A stretch of 13,766 nt of DNA from Paracoccaceae bacterium (GCA_016764835.1 JAESRD010000060.1:1-13766), one strand, 5' to 3'; counted from the first letter of the stretch, positions 1 to 8,330 are shown. Notes: generated by a model not told the origin, from the letters alone. Made by a program: numbers and translations.

Positions 1-1196
1 CCAGCAATGGTAAAACCGGTTTCGGTCTGCCACCAATGGTCATAAACCGGCACATTCAAAACTTTTTGCGCCCATTCAATCGTATCAGGGTCGGCTCGTT
101 CGCCTGCCAGGTACAGCCCCTTAAGCTTTGAAATATCAAAACTTTTTATCAGTTCGCCTTCTGGGTCTACGCGTTTGATCGCCCGCAGGGCCGTGGGCGC
201 GGTAAAGAAACTAGCCACTTTGTGCTGCTCTATCACCCGCCAGAATGTGGCTGCATCTGGGGTGCCAACCGGCTTGCCCTCAAACACTATGGTGGTGTTG
301 CCATGTACCAACGGCCCATAGCAAATGTATGAATGCCCGACCACCCAGCCAACATCTGACGCCGCCCAAAATACTTCGCCGGGATCGACATTATAGATGT
401 TCTTCATCGTCCAATTCAGCGCCACAAGATGGCCGCCCGTATGGCGGACCACGCCTTTGGGCTGGCCTGTCGTGCCCGACGTATAAAGAATATAGGCCGG
501 GTGGTTGCCCTCAACCGGCAGACAATCAACCGGGGTGCCAGAGGCCAAAAATTCAGCCCAATCATGGTCGCGCCCGGGGGTCATCTCGGCCTGTGCCGCT
601 TCGCGCTGCAAAATGACCGTAAATTCTGGCTTGTTCTCGGCCAACTCAATCGCTGCATCAAGCAGGGGTTTATAGGCCACAATCCGGCCCGGCTCTATGC
701 CGCAAGAGGCCGAGAGCACCGCTTTTGGCTGCGCATCATCAATGCGCACGGCCAGCTCATTGGCCGCAAAGCCGCCAAAGACCACCGAATGCACAGCGCC
801 AATGCGCGCGCAGCTGAGCATGGCCACCATCGCCTCGGGCACCATTGGCATATAGATGACGACGCGGTCGCCCTTCTCTACACCCTGCGCCCGCATGGCC
901 CCGGCAAAACGGGATGTCTGATCTTGAAGCTCAGCAAAGCTGATATGTTGAATTGTGTTGGTGACCGGGCTGTCATAGATGATCGCCGTCTGCGCGCCAC
1001 GGCCCGCAGCCACATGCCGGTCTACCGCGTTCCAGCAAGCATTGAGCATGCCATCGGTGAACCACTCATAAAACGGTGCATTTTCATCATTGAGCGCTTT
1101 ACTGGGAAACGCGTCCCAGTCAATGGTCTGCGCTGCCTCCAGCCAAAAAGCCTCAGGATCGTTTTGCCAAGCGGCATAAGTTTCACGATAACCCAT
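1..1196 (-). CDS. prpE: Propionyl-CoA synthetase (PrpE-type acyl-CoA synthetase), C-terminus cut off by left edge
   Basis: Adenylate-forming enzyme that activates propionate (and possibly acetate) to the CoA thioester through an acyl-adenylate, feeding propionate catabolism in the cytoplasm. I translated the minus strand from the ATG at 1196, giving 398 complete residues of a family usually near 630. The N-terminal acetyl-CoA-synthetase domain is visible. The phosphate-binding loop YTSGTTGQPKG is at about residues 238-248, and the adenylate motif HWWQTETG is at about 387-394, just before the cut. The stretch SCGIEPGRIVAYKPLLD (about 164-180) is, from memory, typical of PrpE rather than Acs. 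The start is supported by GGGAGGAC (1201-1208 on the complement), with GGAGG 6 nt before the ATG. The C-terminal domain with the catalytic lysine lies outside the window. It is downstream of maeB on the same strand, 153 nt away and separated by a hairpin, so co-transcription is uncertain. An Acs-like substrate range is possible. Confidence 0.9.
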   Translation of the reverse strand, partial: MGYRETYAAWQNDPEAFWLEAAQTIDWDAFPSKALNDENAPFYEWFTDGMLNACWNAVDRHVAAGRGAQTAIIYDSPVTNTIQHISFAELQDQTSRFAGAMRAQGVEKGDRVVIYMPMVPEAMVAMLSCARIGAVHSVVFGGFAANELAVRIDDAQPKAVLSASCGIEPGRIVAYKPLLDAAIELAENKPEFTVILQREAAQAEMTPGRDHDWAEFLASGTPVDCLPVEGNHPAYILYTSGTTGQPKGVVRHTGGHLVALNWTMKNIYNVDPGEVFWAASDVGWVVGHSYICYGPLVHGNTTIVFEGKPVGTPDAATFWRVIEQHKVASFFTAPTALRAIKRVDPEGELIKSFDISKLKGLYLAGERADPDTIEWAQKVLNVPVYDHWWQTETGFTIA

Positions 1197-1311
1197 AATC
1201 GTCCTCCCGATTTGCAGCTTGGTACGCTTTTGGTCGGTGGGCAAGCAATGCGGTAGGTTGCGCTATCATGTCACTGTCAGCGCTATCACTGGCGTGAATG
1301 TCTGGTATTTT

Positions 1312-1344
1312 GCGCCCCGGCGCGGTTTTGCCGGGGCGGGGCGC
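1312..1344. terminator. GC-rich hairpin after maeB, probable terminator
   Basis: An 8-bp perfect stem GCCCCGGC/GCCGGGGC (1314-1321 with 1330-1337) has an 8-nt loop. A competing 7-bp pairing is GCGCCCC (1312-1318) with GGGGCGC (1338-1344). It lies 5 nt beyond the maeB stop codon. Read on the plus strand it is followed by TTATTTT, the better U-rich tail. Read in the direction of maeB the tail is only CAAAATACC. It may therefore be a partial terminator or a mere pause/processing structure between maeB and prpE. Confidence 0.5.
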
Positions 1345-1349
1345 TTATT

Positions 1350-3629
1350 TTAGCTATATTGCGTCAGCGGTGTGCCTGCCAAGGCGGCGGTATTAAGCAG
1401 CCCGCGCGCAGTGATTGACGGGGTGACGATATGGGCGCGGTTGCCCATGCCCATCAAGATCGGGCCTACTTCTAAGCCGTCAGCTTTGATTTTGAGCACA
1501 TTACGCACGGCCGATGCCGCATCGGGATTGCCAAATATCAGCACATTGGCCGCGCCTACAAGCTTAGCGCCGGGCAAAACCCGCTCGCGCAGCTCGGCAT
1601 CAAGCGCCGTATCAACATGCATCTCGCCATCATAAGAAAAACCGCGTTTGCGTTGATCAAGGATCATCATTGCCGCGCGCATCCGCCGCCCCGAATCAGT
1701 GTTGAGGTTGCCAAACTGCGAATGTGAGCAAAGCGCCACTTTTGGGTCGACACCAAAACGGCGCACATGGCGGGCGGCGGCAATGGCGGTATCGGCGATC
1801 TGGCCGGGGGTTGGCTCGGCATGAACTTGGGTGTCTGCAATGAACAGCGGCCCGTCTTCGAGGATCATTAGGCTCAGCGCGCCAACCGGGTGCAGCTCTT
1901 GCGTGCCGAGCACTTGTTCGACGTAATTGAGGTGCCACAGATACTGACCAAAGGTGCCGCAGATCAGCGATTCTGCGTCGCCTTGATGCACCATGACGGC
2001 GGCAATGGCGGTGGTATTGGTGCGCAAAATCGCTTTGGCCAGATCGGGGGTCACGCCTTTGCGGGCCATCACCTCGTGGTAGGCCTGCCAATAGTCGCGG
2101 TAGCGTTCATCGTTTTCGGGGTTCACAACGGCGAAGTCTTTATTGGGCCGGATCTTTAGCCCGGCACGCTCGCAGCGCGCCTCGATAACGTCAGGCCGCC
2201 CGATCAGGATTGGCGTGTCGACCATCTCTTCCATCATCGCCTGGGCGGCGCGCAGCACGCGCTCATCCTCGCCCTCGGCAAAGACGATCCGGCGCGACAC
2301 CGTGCGCGCGGCCTGAAACACCGGCCGCATGATCAGCGCTGATTTGAAGACCGAGCCGTCGAGCTTTTGTTTATAGGCGGCCTTATCGGCCAGCGGCTTG
2401 GCGGCCACGCCGGTTTCCATGGCAGCCCCGGCGACTGCGCCAGCAACGACGCTAATGAGCCTAGGGTCGAACGGTTTTGGGATCAGATAATCGGGGCCAA
2501 ATGTCAGGTTCTCGCCCTGATAGGCTTGGGCCGCTTCGGCGCTTGTGGTGGCACGGGCCAGCTCGGCAATGCCGCGCACACAGGCGATCTGCATCTCATC
2601 ATTTATCTCGCTGGCGCCAACATCCAGCGCACCGCGAAAGATGAACGGGAAACATAGTACGTTATTGACTTGATTTGGAAAATCACTGCGGCCTGTGGCG
2701 ATAATAGCGCCCGGAGCTGCGGCGCGGGCAATGTCTGGCATGATCTCTGGCGTCGGGTTGGCCAGCGCGAAGATGATGGGGTCAGCCTTCATTTTGCTCA
2801 CCATGCCGCCGGTGAGAACGCCGGGGCCAGACAGGCCGAGGAACATATCTGCGTCGCCAATCACATCGGCCAACGTGGCCGCCGTTTTGCCCTGAGCAAA
2901 GGCGGCTTTTTGCGGTGTCATCTCGGCTTCGCGGCCCTCATAGACCAGCCCTTCAATGTCGCAGAGCCAGACGTTTTCACGCTTAACACCCAGCTTAAGC
3001 AACATATTGAGGCAGGCAATACCGGCAGCGCCACCGCCGGTTGAGACCAGTTTAATGTCTTCAAACTTGCGGCCCGTGACGAACATAGCGTTGGTGGCGG
3101 CGGCACCAACAACGATGGCCGTGCCGTGCTGATCATCGTGAAATACCGGAATATTCATCCGCTCACGGCAGATTTTCTCGACAATAAAACAGTCAGGCGC
3201 TTTGATGTCTTCGAGGTTGATCGCGCCAAATGTCGGCTCAAGCGCGCAAACAATTTCGGCCAGTTTCTCTGGGTCTGGCTCGTTTAGCTCAAGATCAAAG
3301 CAATCAATATTGGCGAATTTCTTGAACAGAACCGCCTTGCCCTCCATTACCGGCTTGGAGGCCAGCGGGCCAATATTGCCAAGCCCGAGCACAGCGGTGC
3401 CGTTGGTGACAACAGCCACAAGATTGCCGCGTGCCGTGTAATCTTGGGCGGTGGCCGGGTCGGCCTTTATCTCAAGACAGGCATCGGCGACGCCGGGTGA
3501 ATAGGCGCGGGCAAGGTCACGGCCATTGGCCAGCGGCTTGGTGGCGCGGATCTCTAGTTTGCCGGGCTTGGGATACCGATGGTAGTCCAAAGCTGCCTGT
3601 CTCAGGCTGTCACTTGGTGTCTTGGTCAT
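1350..3629 (-). CDS. maeB: NADP-dependent malic enzyme with C-terminal phosphotransacetylase-like domain (MaeB)
   Basis: Oxidative decarboxylation of malate to pyruvate and CO2 with reduction of NADP+ (typical for MaeB), linking the TCA cycle to pyruvate, NADPH and gluconeogenic supply; cytosolic. The 759 residues match the usual MaeB length. The malic N-terminal domain (about 20-160) has YSPGVA at 43-48, a lysine-containing [10 protein letters not shown] segment, metal ligands in LEDIKAP (139-145) and FHDDQHGTA (163-171). The NAD(P)-binding domain has STGGGAAG at 196-203. From about 430 the phosphotransacetylase-like domain begins ([22 protein letters not shown] near 635-641). In known MaeB proteins this domain does not act as a phosphotransacetylase but binds acetyl-CoA as an allosteric inhibitor, and the same is inferred here. 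The ATG at 3629 is preceded by GGAGA with a 5-nt spacer. It is divergent from the cupin gene and upstream of prpE on the same strand. Cofactor preference cannot be decided with certainty from the sequence. Confidence 0.95.
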   Translation of the reverse strand: MTKTPSDSLRQAALDYHRYPKPGKLEIRATKPLANGRDLARAYSPGVADACLEIKADPATAQDYTARGNLVAVVTNGTAVLGLGNIGPLASKPVMEGKAVLFKKFANIDCFDLELNEPDPEKLAEIVCALEPTFGAINLEDIKAPDCFIVEKICRERMNIPVFHDDQHGTAIVVGAAATNAMFVTGRKFEDIKLVSTGGGAAGIACLNMLLKLGVKRENVWLCDIEGLVYEGREAEMTPQKAAFAQGKTAATLADVIGDADMFLGLSGPGVLTGGMVSKMKADPIIFALANPTPEIMPDIARAAAPGAIIATGRSDFPNQVNNVLCFPFIFRGALDVGASEINDEMQIACVRGIAELARATTSAEAAQAYQGENLTFGPDYLIPKPFDPRLISVVAGAVAGAAMETGVAAKPLADKAAYKQKLDGSVFKSALIMRPVFQAARTVSRRIVFAEGEDERVLRAAQAMMEEMVDTPILIGRPDVIEARCERAGLKIRPNKDFAVVNPENDERYRDYWQAYHEVMARKGVTPDLAKAILRTNTTAIAAVMVHQGDAESLICGTFGQYLWHLNYVEQVLGTQELHPVGALSLMILEDGPLFIADTQVHAEPTPGQIADTAIAAARHVRRFGVDPKVALCSHSQFGNLNTDSGRRMRAAMMILDQRKRGFSYDGEMHVDTALDAELRERVLPGAKLVGAANVLIFGNPDAASAVRNVLKIKADGLEVGPILMGMGNRAHIVTPSITARGLLNTAALAGTPLTQYS

Positions 3630-3649
3630 CGGCTTCTCCGGCTGATTAT

Positions 3650-3664
3650 TTAGTATTAAACTAA
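3650..3664. promoter_or_regulatory. Inverted repeat over the putative maeB -10 box
   Basis: TTAGT-ATTAA-ACTAA forms 5-bp arms with a 5-bp AT-only centre, placed directly on the proposed -10 element of maeB in the maeB/cupin divergent region. A repressor bound here would block maeB. The arms are short and AT-rich, so chance occurrence is quite possible. Confidence 0.3.
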
Positions 3665-3678
3665 TTTTTTCGTCTCAA
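3650..3678 (-). promoter_or_regulatory. Candidate sigma-70-type promoter for maeB
   Basis: On the minus strand, TTGAGA (3673-3678) is followed by a 17-bp A-rich spacer and TACTAA (3650-3655). This gives reasonable -35 and -10 boxes at the standard distance, about 20 nt upstream of the maeB start codon. The region is distinctly AT-rich compared with its surroundings. This is a pattern match only, with no transcript evidence. Confidence 0.45.
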
Positions 3679-3749
3679 TATACGTCTTGTACATTAACCA
3701 CGAACAAGACCCCTTGCCAAACCTGTTAGCGACAGACAGTTTTGGAAGT

Positions 3750-4835
3750 ATGAAGGAAACCATTCGCGCTGAGATTCAGCTAGAAACCCGCGACCTGCGA
3801 GCAGATCTGGGGTTTTTCACTAAAACACTGCAAATGCAGCTGGATATGATCTATCCGGCCGATAAACCGTCTGTGGCGGTGTTTTCAGGCCACGGGCTGC
3901 GGGTGCGGCTTGTGGCGCAAGCAAATGCGGCTGGCGGGCTGATCGGTATTGCCACTGATGGTGACTTTGCCGATGGGGCGGCCGAGCTGACCAGCCCCGG
4001 CGGCATCAGGGTGGTGATCACCCCGCTCAACCCAGCCCTGATCATGCCGCAAACCGAACATGCCTTTGTCGTGCGCCGTTTGGCCGACCGAGCGCCTTGG
4101 GTGATCGGCCGCGCCGGGATGATGTACCGCGATCTGGTGCCAAGCAGGCTTGGCGGGGCGATGATCGCCAGTCATATTCGCATCCCCGATGGCGGGCCGG
4201 TGCCGGATATGGTGCATTTTCACCGGGTCGGGTTTCAGCTGATATTTTGCTATCGCGGCTGGGTTGATGTGCTTTACGAAGACCAAGGCGGGCTGCGGCG
4301 GCTTAATGCGGGCGACTGTTTTATTCAGCCGCCTGAGATCAGACACCGGGTGATTGAGGCGTCTGAAGGTATCGAGGTGATCGAGATAGGTGTCCCGGCT
4401 GAGCACATCACCGAGATTGACCATGTGATGCAGCTGCCAACGTCGGATCTGCGGCCAGAGCGTGAATGGCAGGGGCAGCGGTTTGTGCATAATCTGGCCG
4501 AGGGGGCCGAATGGACACCGTTCCGGCTGCCCGGCTTTATTGCGCGCGACACCACGATTGCGGCCAATACCGGGGCCAAGGCCGGTGTGCAGGTTGTGCG
4601 GCGCGGCACCGGCGCCCCGGTATGGGCGACGCATGATTCTGATATCTTGTTTGGCTTTGTTATGGCTGGGCAGATGGTGCTCGAAGGCGAGGGCAAGGAA
4701 CCCTATGCGCTGGAGCCGGGCGACGCTTATGTGATCCCGCCGGGCATGGAGACGCGGTTTAGCGACCCGTCGGATGATATTGAGCTGTTAGAGGTCAGCC
4801 TGCCGGGTCTGTTTAAAACGACCACCGATCCATAG
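3750..4835 (+). CDS. Double-cupin protein with VOC-like N-terminus, function unknown
   Basis: Uncharacterised cytosolic protein, 361 residues from the ATG at 3750. The open frame extends upstream to a TTG at 3687, but only the ATG has a purine-rich GGAAG just before it, and the protein's recognisable fold starts there. Residues about 5-55 (RDLRADLGFFTKTLQMQ, then ADKPSVAVFSGHGLRVRL) resemble the first half of a vicinal-oxygen-chelate module. The first cupin is at about 150-215: H156-x-H158 with Gln163 where the canonical Glu metal ligand would be, then GDCFIQPPEIRHR carrying His198. It may bind a metal through three His. The second cupin is at about 285-350: only H295 and D297 remain, and GDAYVIPPGMETRF lacks the second-motif His, so it is probably structural. 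It is divergent from maeB and overlaps the convergent gene after it by 23 nt. A dioxygenase, isomerase or ligand-binding role is possible; the reaction cannot be named. Confidence 0.85.
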   Translation: MKETIRAEIQLETRDLRADLGFFTKTLQMQLDMIYPADKPSVAVFSGHGLRVRLVAQANAAGGLIGIATDGDFADGAAELTSPGGIRVVITPLNPALIMPQTEHAFVVRRLADRAPWVIGRAGMMYRDLVPSRLGGAMIASHIRIPDGGPVPDMVHFHRVGFQLIFCYRGWVDVLYEDQGGLRRLNAGDCFIQPPEIRHRVIEASEGIEVIEIGVPAEHITEIDHVMQLPTSDLRPEREWQGQRFVHNLAEGAEWTPFRLPGFIARDTTIAANTGAKAGVQVVRRGTGAPVWATHDSDILFGFVMAGQMVLEGEGKEPYALEPGDAYVIPPGMETRFSDPSDDIELLEVSLPGLFKTTTDP

Positions 4836-5250
4836 CGCTATCCAGTTGCGAAAGTGGCTGCCTGTTTCTGTTCGGGGGGAGCGTCCGTATCACGCAACCA
4901 TCGGTGTAGGGCTGTGGCCCTTCTACGCTGAAAGCGTATTCTACGCCGCTGCCCCGTATGCGACACCAATCGCTGCCTGGTATGCGCCAAGCACGCGTGA
5001 GCCGCGCGCCGTCAAATCTCGGAAAATTCAGCCTTTGTTTGAGGGTGCCAGCAAAGGCGGTCACCCGCAGGTCGCGCGCCTCATTGGGCTGCGGATAAAG
5101 AGTTGGGGCAGGTCCGCCTAGCCGCCAAACATGCACGAATAGGCCCGTTTCCTGTGCTCCGATGCTTTTTGGCACCCCAAAAGTTGCGGTTAACAGGCAG
5201 AGAGTGAACAGTATGGCCGTGTTTTTCAAATGGAGAGGTCTAAGTATCAA
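4813..5250 (-). CDS. Small predicted secreted protein, unknown function
   Basis: Not a family I recognise; 145 residues. The N-terminus looks like a Sec signal peptide: a basic start, the hydrophobic run TAILFTLCLLTATFGV, then a likely cleavage after SIGA. The mature part of about 112 residues has two cysteines (in DWCRIRG and DGCVIRT) about 24 residues apart, which could form a disulfide in the periplasm. The frame opens with TTG at 5250. Another TTG at 5229 (KNTAILF after the start) would give a more classical signal peptide. Neither has a convincing Shine-Dalgarno sequence, which is the main doubt. Its 3' end overlaps the end of the convergent cupin gene by 23 nt. It could be a real Rhodobacterales small envelope protein, a degraded gene, or (less likely, given the signal peptide) a chance frame. 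Confidence 0.5.
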   Translation of the reverse strand: MILRPLHLKNTAILFTLCLLTATFGVPKSIGAQETGLFVHVWRLGGPAPTLYPQPNEARDLRVTAFAGTLKQRLNFPRFDGARLTRAWRIPGSDWCRIRGSGVEYAFSVEGPQPYTDGCVIRTLPPNRNRQPLSQLDSAMDRWSF

Positions 5251-5345
5251 GTATATTGACGGTTAGGCGGGTGTTTTAGGTCCCGTCGTGCTGCAAGCAT
5301 ACCAAATCAGCGTAAAAACGATACCTTTGCTGTTAGCATACTATC

Positions 5346-5384
5346 GCCCTTCGGGCTCTGGCCACTTGAAACCAGCGCCAGAGC
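5346..5384 (+). promoter_or_regulatory. Two overlapping, mutually exclusive hairpins in the cdd leader
   Basis: The first is GCCC-TTC-GGGC (5346-5356), a tight 4-bp stem. The second is GCTCTGGC (5355-5362) pairing perfectly with GCCAGAGC (5377-5384) across a 14-nt loop. They share bases 5355-5356, so both cannot fully form at once. They lie 42-80 nt ahead of the cdd start, inside what should be the untranslated leader of the nucleoside operon, if transcription starts upstream of them. An 8-bp stem with a loop this wide is expected a few times by chance in a window this size, so function is only a suggestion. Confidence 0.35.
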
Positions 5385-5405
5385 GCCGCACTGTGTGGGC
5401 CTGTA

Positions 5406-5419
5406 TATGCGCATAGGAG
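5406..5419 (+). promoter_or_regulatory. cdd ribosome binding site abutting a perfect palindrome
   Basis: AGGAG (5415-5419) sits 6 nt before the cdd ATG, a good Shine-Dalgarno sequence. Immediately upstream, and sharing base 5415, is the perfect 10-bp palindrome TATGCGCATA (5406-5415). It could be an operator half or chance; roughly a dozen such palindromes are expected by chance in this length of DNA. Confidence 0.5.
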
Positions 5420-5425
5420 AATGAC

Positions 5426-5818
5426 ATGGACCTCGTCGATATTGCCCGCAAAGTTCGGCCCAGTGCCTATGCGCCCTATTCCAACTTCAAGGTTGGCGCG
5501 GCTCTGCGCGCGGGCTCTGGCAAAGTTTATCACGGGGTGAATGTCGAAAACGCCGCCTACCCGGAGGGCACCTGCGCCGAGGCCGGTGCGATCGCGGCTA
5601 TGGTCGCAGCGGGCGAGACGGTGATTGCCGAGGTCGCGGTTATTGCTGATGCGCCGCGCCCGGTCAGCCCCTGCGGCGGTTGCCGCCAAAAGCTGGCCGA
5701 GTTTGGCGCGGGCGACGTCGTGGTGACCATGGCCACCACGGGCGGCGCGCTCAAAACCACCACACTTGCAGCATTGCTGCCCGGCGCGTTTGACGCCTCC
5801 GATATGGAGAAAAGCTAA
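5426..5818 (+). CDS. cdd: Cytidine deaminase
   Basis: Hydrolytic deamination of cytidine and deoxycytidine to uridine and deoxyuridine, the entry step of pyrimidine nucleoside salvage; cytosolic. At 130 residues it is of the short, homotetrameric type with one zinc per subunit. Substrate binding is seen in NVENAAYPEG (about 39-48, with Asn39 and Glu41). The zinc/catalytic motif TCAE has Cys50 as ligand and Glu52 as proton shuttle. PCGGCRQ supplies Cys83 and Cys86 as the other zinc ligands. The ATG at 5426 follows AGGAG by 6 nt. It is the first gene of a five-gene operon, and the deoA start lies only 2 nt after its stop. All expected active-site residues are present and nothing looks damaged. 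Confidence 0.95.
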   Translation: MDLVDIARKVRPSAYAPYSNFKVGAALRAGSGKVYHGVNVENAAYPEGTCAEAGAIAAMVAAGETVIAEVAVIADAPRPVSPCGGCRQKLAEFGAGDVVVTMATTGGALKTTTLAALLPGAFDASDMEKS

Positions 5819-5820
5819 AC

Positions 5821-7122
5821 ATGGATGTGCGCGGGCTCATAGCCGGGTTACGCCAAGGCGATACACCCGACGCCGCCGCTTTGCACGCCTTTGCCGCTGG
5901 GCTGGCCAGCGGTGCGGTCAGCGACGCGCAGGCCGGGGCCTTTGCCATGGCTGTTTGTCTCAACGGTTTGGGCGAAGAGGGCCGGGTGGCGCTGACCATT
6001 GGCATGCGCGATTCGGGCGATGTGATGACATGGGATATGCCCGGCCCGGTGCTCGACAAACACTCAACCGGCGGTGTCGGCGACTGTGTATCACTGGTGC
6101 TGGCCCCCGCTTTAGCCGCCTGCGGCGCCTATGTGCCGATGATCTCTGGGCGCGGCCTTGGCCATACTGGTGGCACGCTTGATAAGCTAGAGGCGATACC
6201 GGGGCTCAACACCCAAGTCAGCGCCCAAACCCTGCGCGATATGGTCGGCGAAATCGGCTGTGCTATCGTCGGCGCCAGCGGCAGCATCGCTCCGGCAGAT
6301 AAACGCTTATATGCTATAAGGGACGTAACGGCGACGGTTTCGTCTGTTGATTTGATAACCGCTTCGATCTTATCCAAGAAGTTGGCCGCTGGTCTTGAGG
6401 GGCTGATCCTCGATGTAAAATGCGGCGCGGGCGCGTTTATGAAAACCCGAGCAGAGGCCCAAGAACTGGCCGAAGCGCTGGTCTTAACTGCCAATGGCGC
6501 GGGCTGCAAAACCGCCGCATTGATCACCGATATGAGCCAACCTTTAGTGCCGTCGGTCGGCAATGCGCTAGAGGTCGCCCTGTGCATGGAAGTGCTGGCT
6601 GACAACCGTGAAGCCGCGCCAAAACTCTATGAGTTGACCTTGCGATTGGGCGGCGCGCTGCTGGGCCTTGTCGGCATCGACGGTGGTGCGGCCCGCGTGC
6701 AACGGGCGCTGTCTAGCGGCGACGCGATGGAACGGTTTACGCATATGGTCGCCGCTTTAGGTGGCCCGCCTGACATTGAAAAAGACTGGCATACGCATCT
6801 GCCCAAAGCCCCAGTGATCGGCGACGTATTGGCGCAATCTGATGGTTATATTTCAGCAATTGACGGCGAAAGACTTGGCTTTGCCGTGGTTGGTCTTGGC
6901 GGTGGACGCGCGGTTGAGACCGACCTTGTCGACCCGGCGGTTGGCTTTTCTGACATTCTTGAGATCGGCACAAAGGTCAGCCGCGGCATGCCGATTATGA
7001 CCATTCATGCCGGCGACGGGGCAGGCGCAGAGGCCGCCGCACAGGCGGCAATTCAGGCGGTTACCTTAGCGCCTGAGCCGCCAATATCACCGCCACTTAT
7101 TCTCGAAAGGGTAGGGCTATGA
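5821..7122 (+). CDS. deoA: Thymidine phosphorylase
   Basis: Phosphorolysis of thymidine (and often deoxyuridine) to the free base and 2-deoxyribose-1-phosphate. The sugar phosphate passes to DeoB, and uracil can pass to Upp. At 433 residues it matches the family. An N-terminal alpha-helical domain is followed by the phosphate-binding DKHSTGGVGD (79-88) and the signature SGRGLGHTGGTLDKLEAIPG (109-128). Residues equivalent to the E. coli pyrimidine-binding set His85, Arg171, Ser186 and Lys190 fall at His81, Arg167, Ser182 and Lys186, a constant offset of four, arguing that it is an active enzyme of the DeoA type. The ATG at 5821 has GGAGA about 10 nt upstream, inside the end of cdd. Its TGA overlaps the deoB ATG as ATGA. 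Some relatives accept uridine as well, which the sequence does not decide. Confidence 0.95.
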   Translation: MDVRGLIAGLRQGDTPDAAALHAFAAGLASGAVSDAQAGAFAMAVCLNGLGEEGRVALTIGMRDSGDVMTWDMPGPVLDKHSTGGVGDCVSLVLAPALAACGAYVPMISGRGLGHTGGTLDKLEAIPGLNTQVSAQTLRDMVGEIGCAIVGASGSIAPADKRLYAIRDVTATVSSVDLITASILSKKLAAGLEGLILDVKCGAGAFMKTRAEAQELAEALVLTANGAGCKTAALITDMSQPLVPSVGNALEVALCMEVLADNREAAPKLYELTLRLGGALLGLVGIDGGAARVQRALSSGDAMERFTHMVAALGGPPDIEKDWHTHLPKAPVIGDVLAQSDGYISAIDGERLGFAVVGLGGGRAVETDLVDPAVGFSDILEIGTKVSRGMPIMTIHAGDGAGAEAAAQAAIQAVTLAPEPPISPPLILERVGL

Positions 7123-8330
7123 GCCGTGTCTTCCTCACTGTCATCGATTCTGTCGGCATTGGCGGCGCGCCAGATGCGGCTGCGTTTTTCAATGGCGACA
7201 GGCCCGATACCGGGGCCAATACGCTCGGCCATATTGCCGCCGCCTGCGCGGCCGGGGCGGCCAATGAGGGCCGCAATGGACCTCTGCACCTGCCATTCAT
7301 GGCCGGGCTGGGCCTCGGCGCAGCGATGGAGCTGAGCGCTGGGCTGGCCAACCCGTGGCCAGATGTGCCGGTTACCGGCGCATGGGGGGCGGCAACAGAG
7401 GTGTCCAACGGCAAAGACACGCCCTCTGGCCATTGGGAGCTGGCCGGGGTGCCGGTGCCGTGGGACTGGCACAGTTTTCCCAACACCACGCCCGCTTTTC
7501 CGACCGATATTACCGACCAAGTCTGCGCTTTAGCCGGGGTCGGTGGTGTACTCGGCAATTGTCACGCATCGGGTACGGCGATCATTGATCAGCACGGCGC
7601 GGAACATATGAAAACCGGCTGGCCGATCTGCTATACTTCGGCCGATAGCGTCTTTCAGATCGCCGCACATGAAGAAACATTTGGCCTCGAGCGGTTGCTC
7701 GATCTGTGCCGGGCCTTGGCACCGGGCCTGCATGAGATGAAGCTTGGTCGCGTCATCGCCCGGCCCTTTATTGGCTCGGCAGAACAAGGCTTTAGCCGCA
7801 CTGCACACCGGCGCGACTTTGCGATTGATCCGCCGGCGCCTACTCTGTGCGACTGGGTTAAAGAGGCTGGCGGTACCGTCCATGCTATCGGCAAAATCGG
7901 CGATATCTTTTCAATGCAGGGCATTGATGACGTGGTCAAAGGCCGCGATGATGCCCTCATGGATCACCTGTTTTCGGCGGTTGAAAACGCCAAAGACGGC
8001 TCGCTAACATTCACCAATTTTGTCGAGTTCGACAGCGAATATGGCCACCGCCGCGATGTTCCCGGCTATGCGCGCCATCTTGAATGGTTTGACGCCGCGT
8101 TGGGCCGACTTTTACCTAAGCTAGGCCAAGGTGATCTGTTGATTGTCACGGCTGATCATGGCAATGACCCGAGCTGGACCGGCACTGACCATACCCGCGA
8201 ACGGGTGCCGGTGATCATGGCCGGGATCGGCGCGAGGGCGCTGGGCCATATGGGTTTTGTCGATGTTGGCGCCAGTGTGGCTGCACATTTGGGGGCCGTG
8301 GCCCAAGGGCCGGGAAGGAGCAAATTATGA
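7119..8330 (+). CDS. deoB: Phosphopentomutase
   Basis: Interconverts (deoxy)ribose-1-phosphate and the 5-phosphate, connecting nucleoside phosphorolysis to central metabolism; cytosolic, manganese-dependent, alkaline-phosphatase superfamily. The 403 residues are full length. Visible elements are the first metal Asp10 in VIDSVGIG, the KDTPSGHWE motif (99-107) carrying the phosphorylated threonine, FDSEYGH (304-310), TADHGND (345-351) and TDHTRE (356-361), which together give the expected Asp and His ligands of two metal ions. The cap domain between about 110 and 290 is intact. The start overlaps the deoA stop by 4 nt (ATGA), and the next gene, add, is joined in the same way. With deoC missing from the window, the product deoxyribose-5-phosphate must be cleaved by an aldolase encoded elsewhere. 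Confidence 0.96.
   Translation: MSRVFLTVIDSVGIGGAPDAAAFFNGDRPDTGANTLGHIAAACAAGAANEGRNGPLHLPFMAGLGLGAAMELSAGLANPWPDVPVTGAWGAATEVSNGKDTPSGHWELAGVPVPWDWHSFPNTTPAFPTDITDQVCALAGVGGVLGNCHASGTAIIDQHGAEHMKTGWPICYTSADSVFQIAAHEETFGLERLLDLCRALAPGLHEMKLGRVIARPFIGSAEQGFSRTAHRRDFAIDPPAPTLCDWVKEAGGTVHAIGKIGDIFSMQGIDDVVKGRDDALMDHLFSAVENAKDGSLTFTNFVEFDSEYGHRRDVPGYARHLEWFDAALGRLLPKLGQGDLLIVTADHGNDPSWTGTDHTRERVPVIMAGIGARALGHMGFVDVGASVAAHLGAVAQGPGRSKL

Noticed and set aside
429..1256. 275-residue open frame on the plus strand
   Set aside because: It lies opposite prpE, whose protein has clear family motifs. The plus-strand translation is rich in Arg/His/Gly with no recognisable domain; it is an antisense shadow of a GC-rich gene.
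3687..3749. 21-residue N-terminal extension of the cupin protein from a TTG
   Set aside because: There is no ribosome binding site before the TTG, and the extension would fill the promoter region shared with maeB; the ATG at 3750 has GGAAG just upstream.
3885..4634. 249-residue open frame on the minus strand
   Set aside because: It is fully antisense to the cupin gene, and its translation is rich in His/Arg/Pro without motifs.
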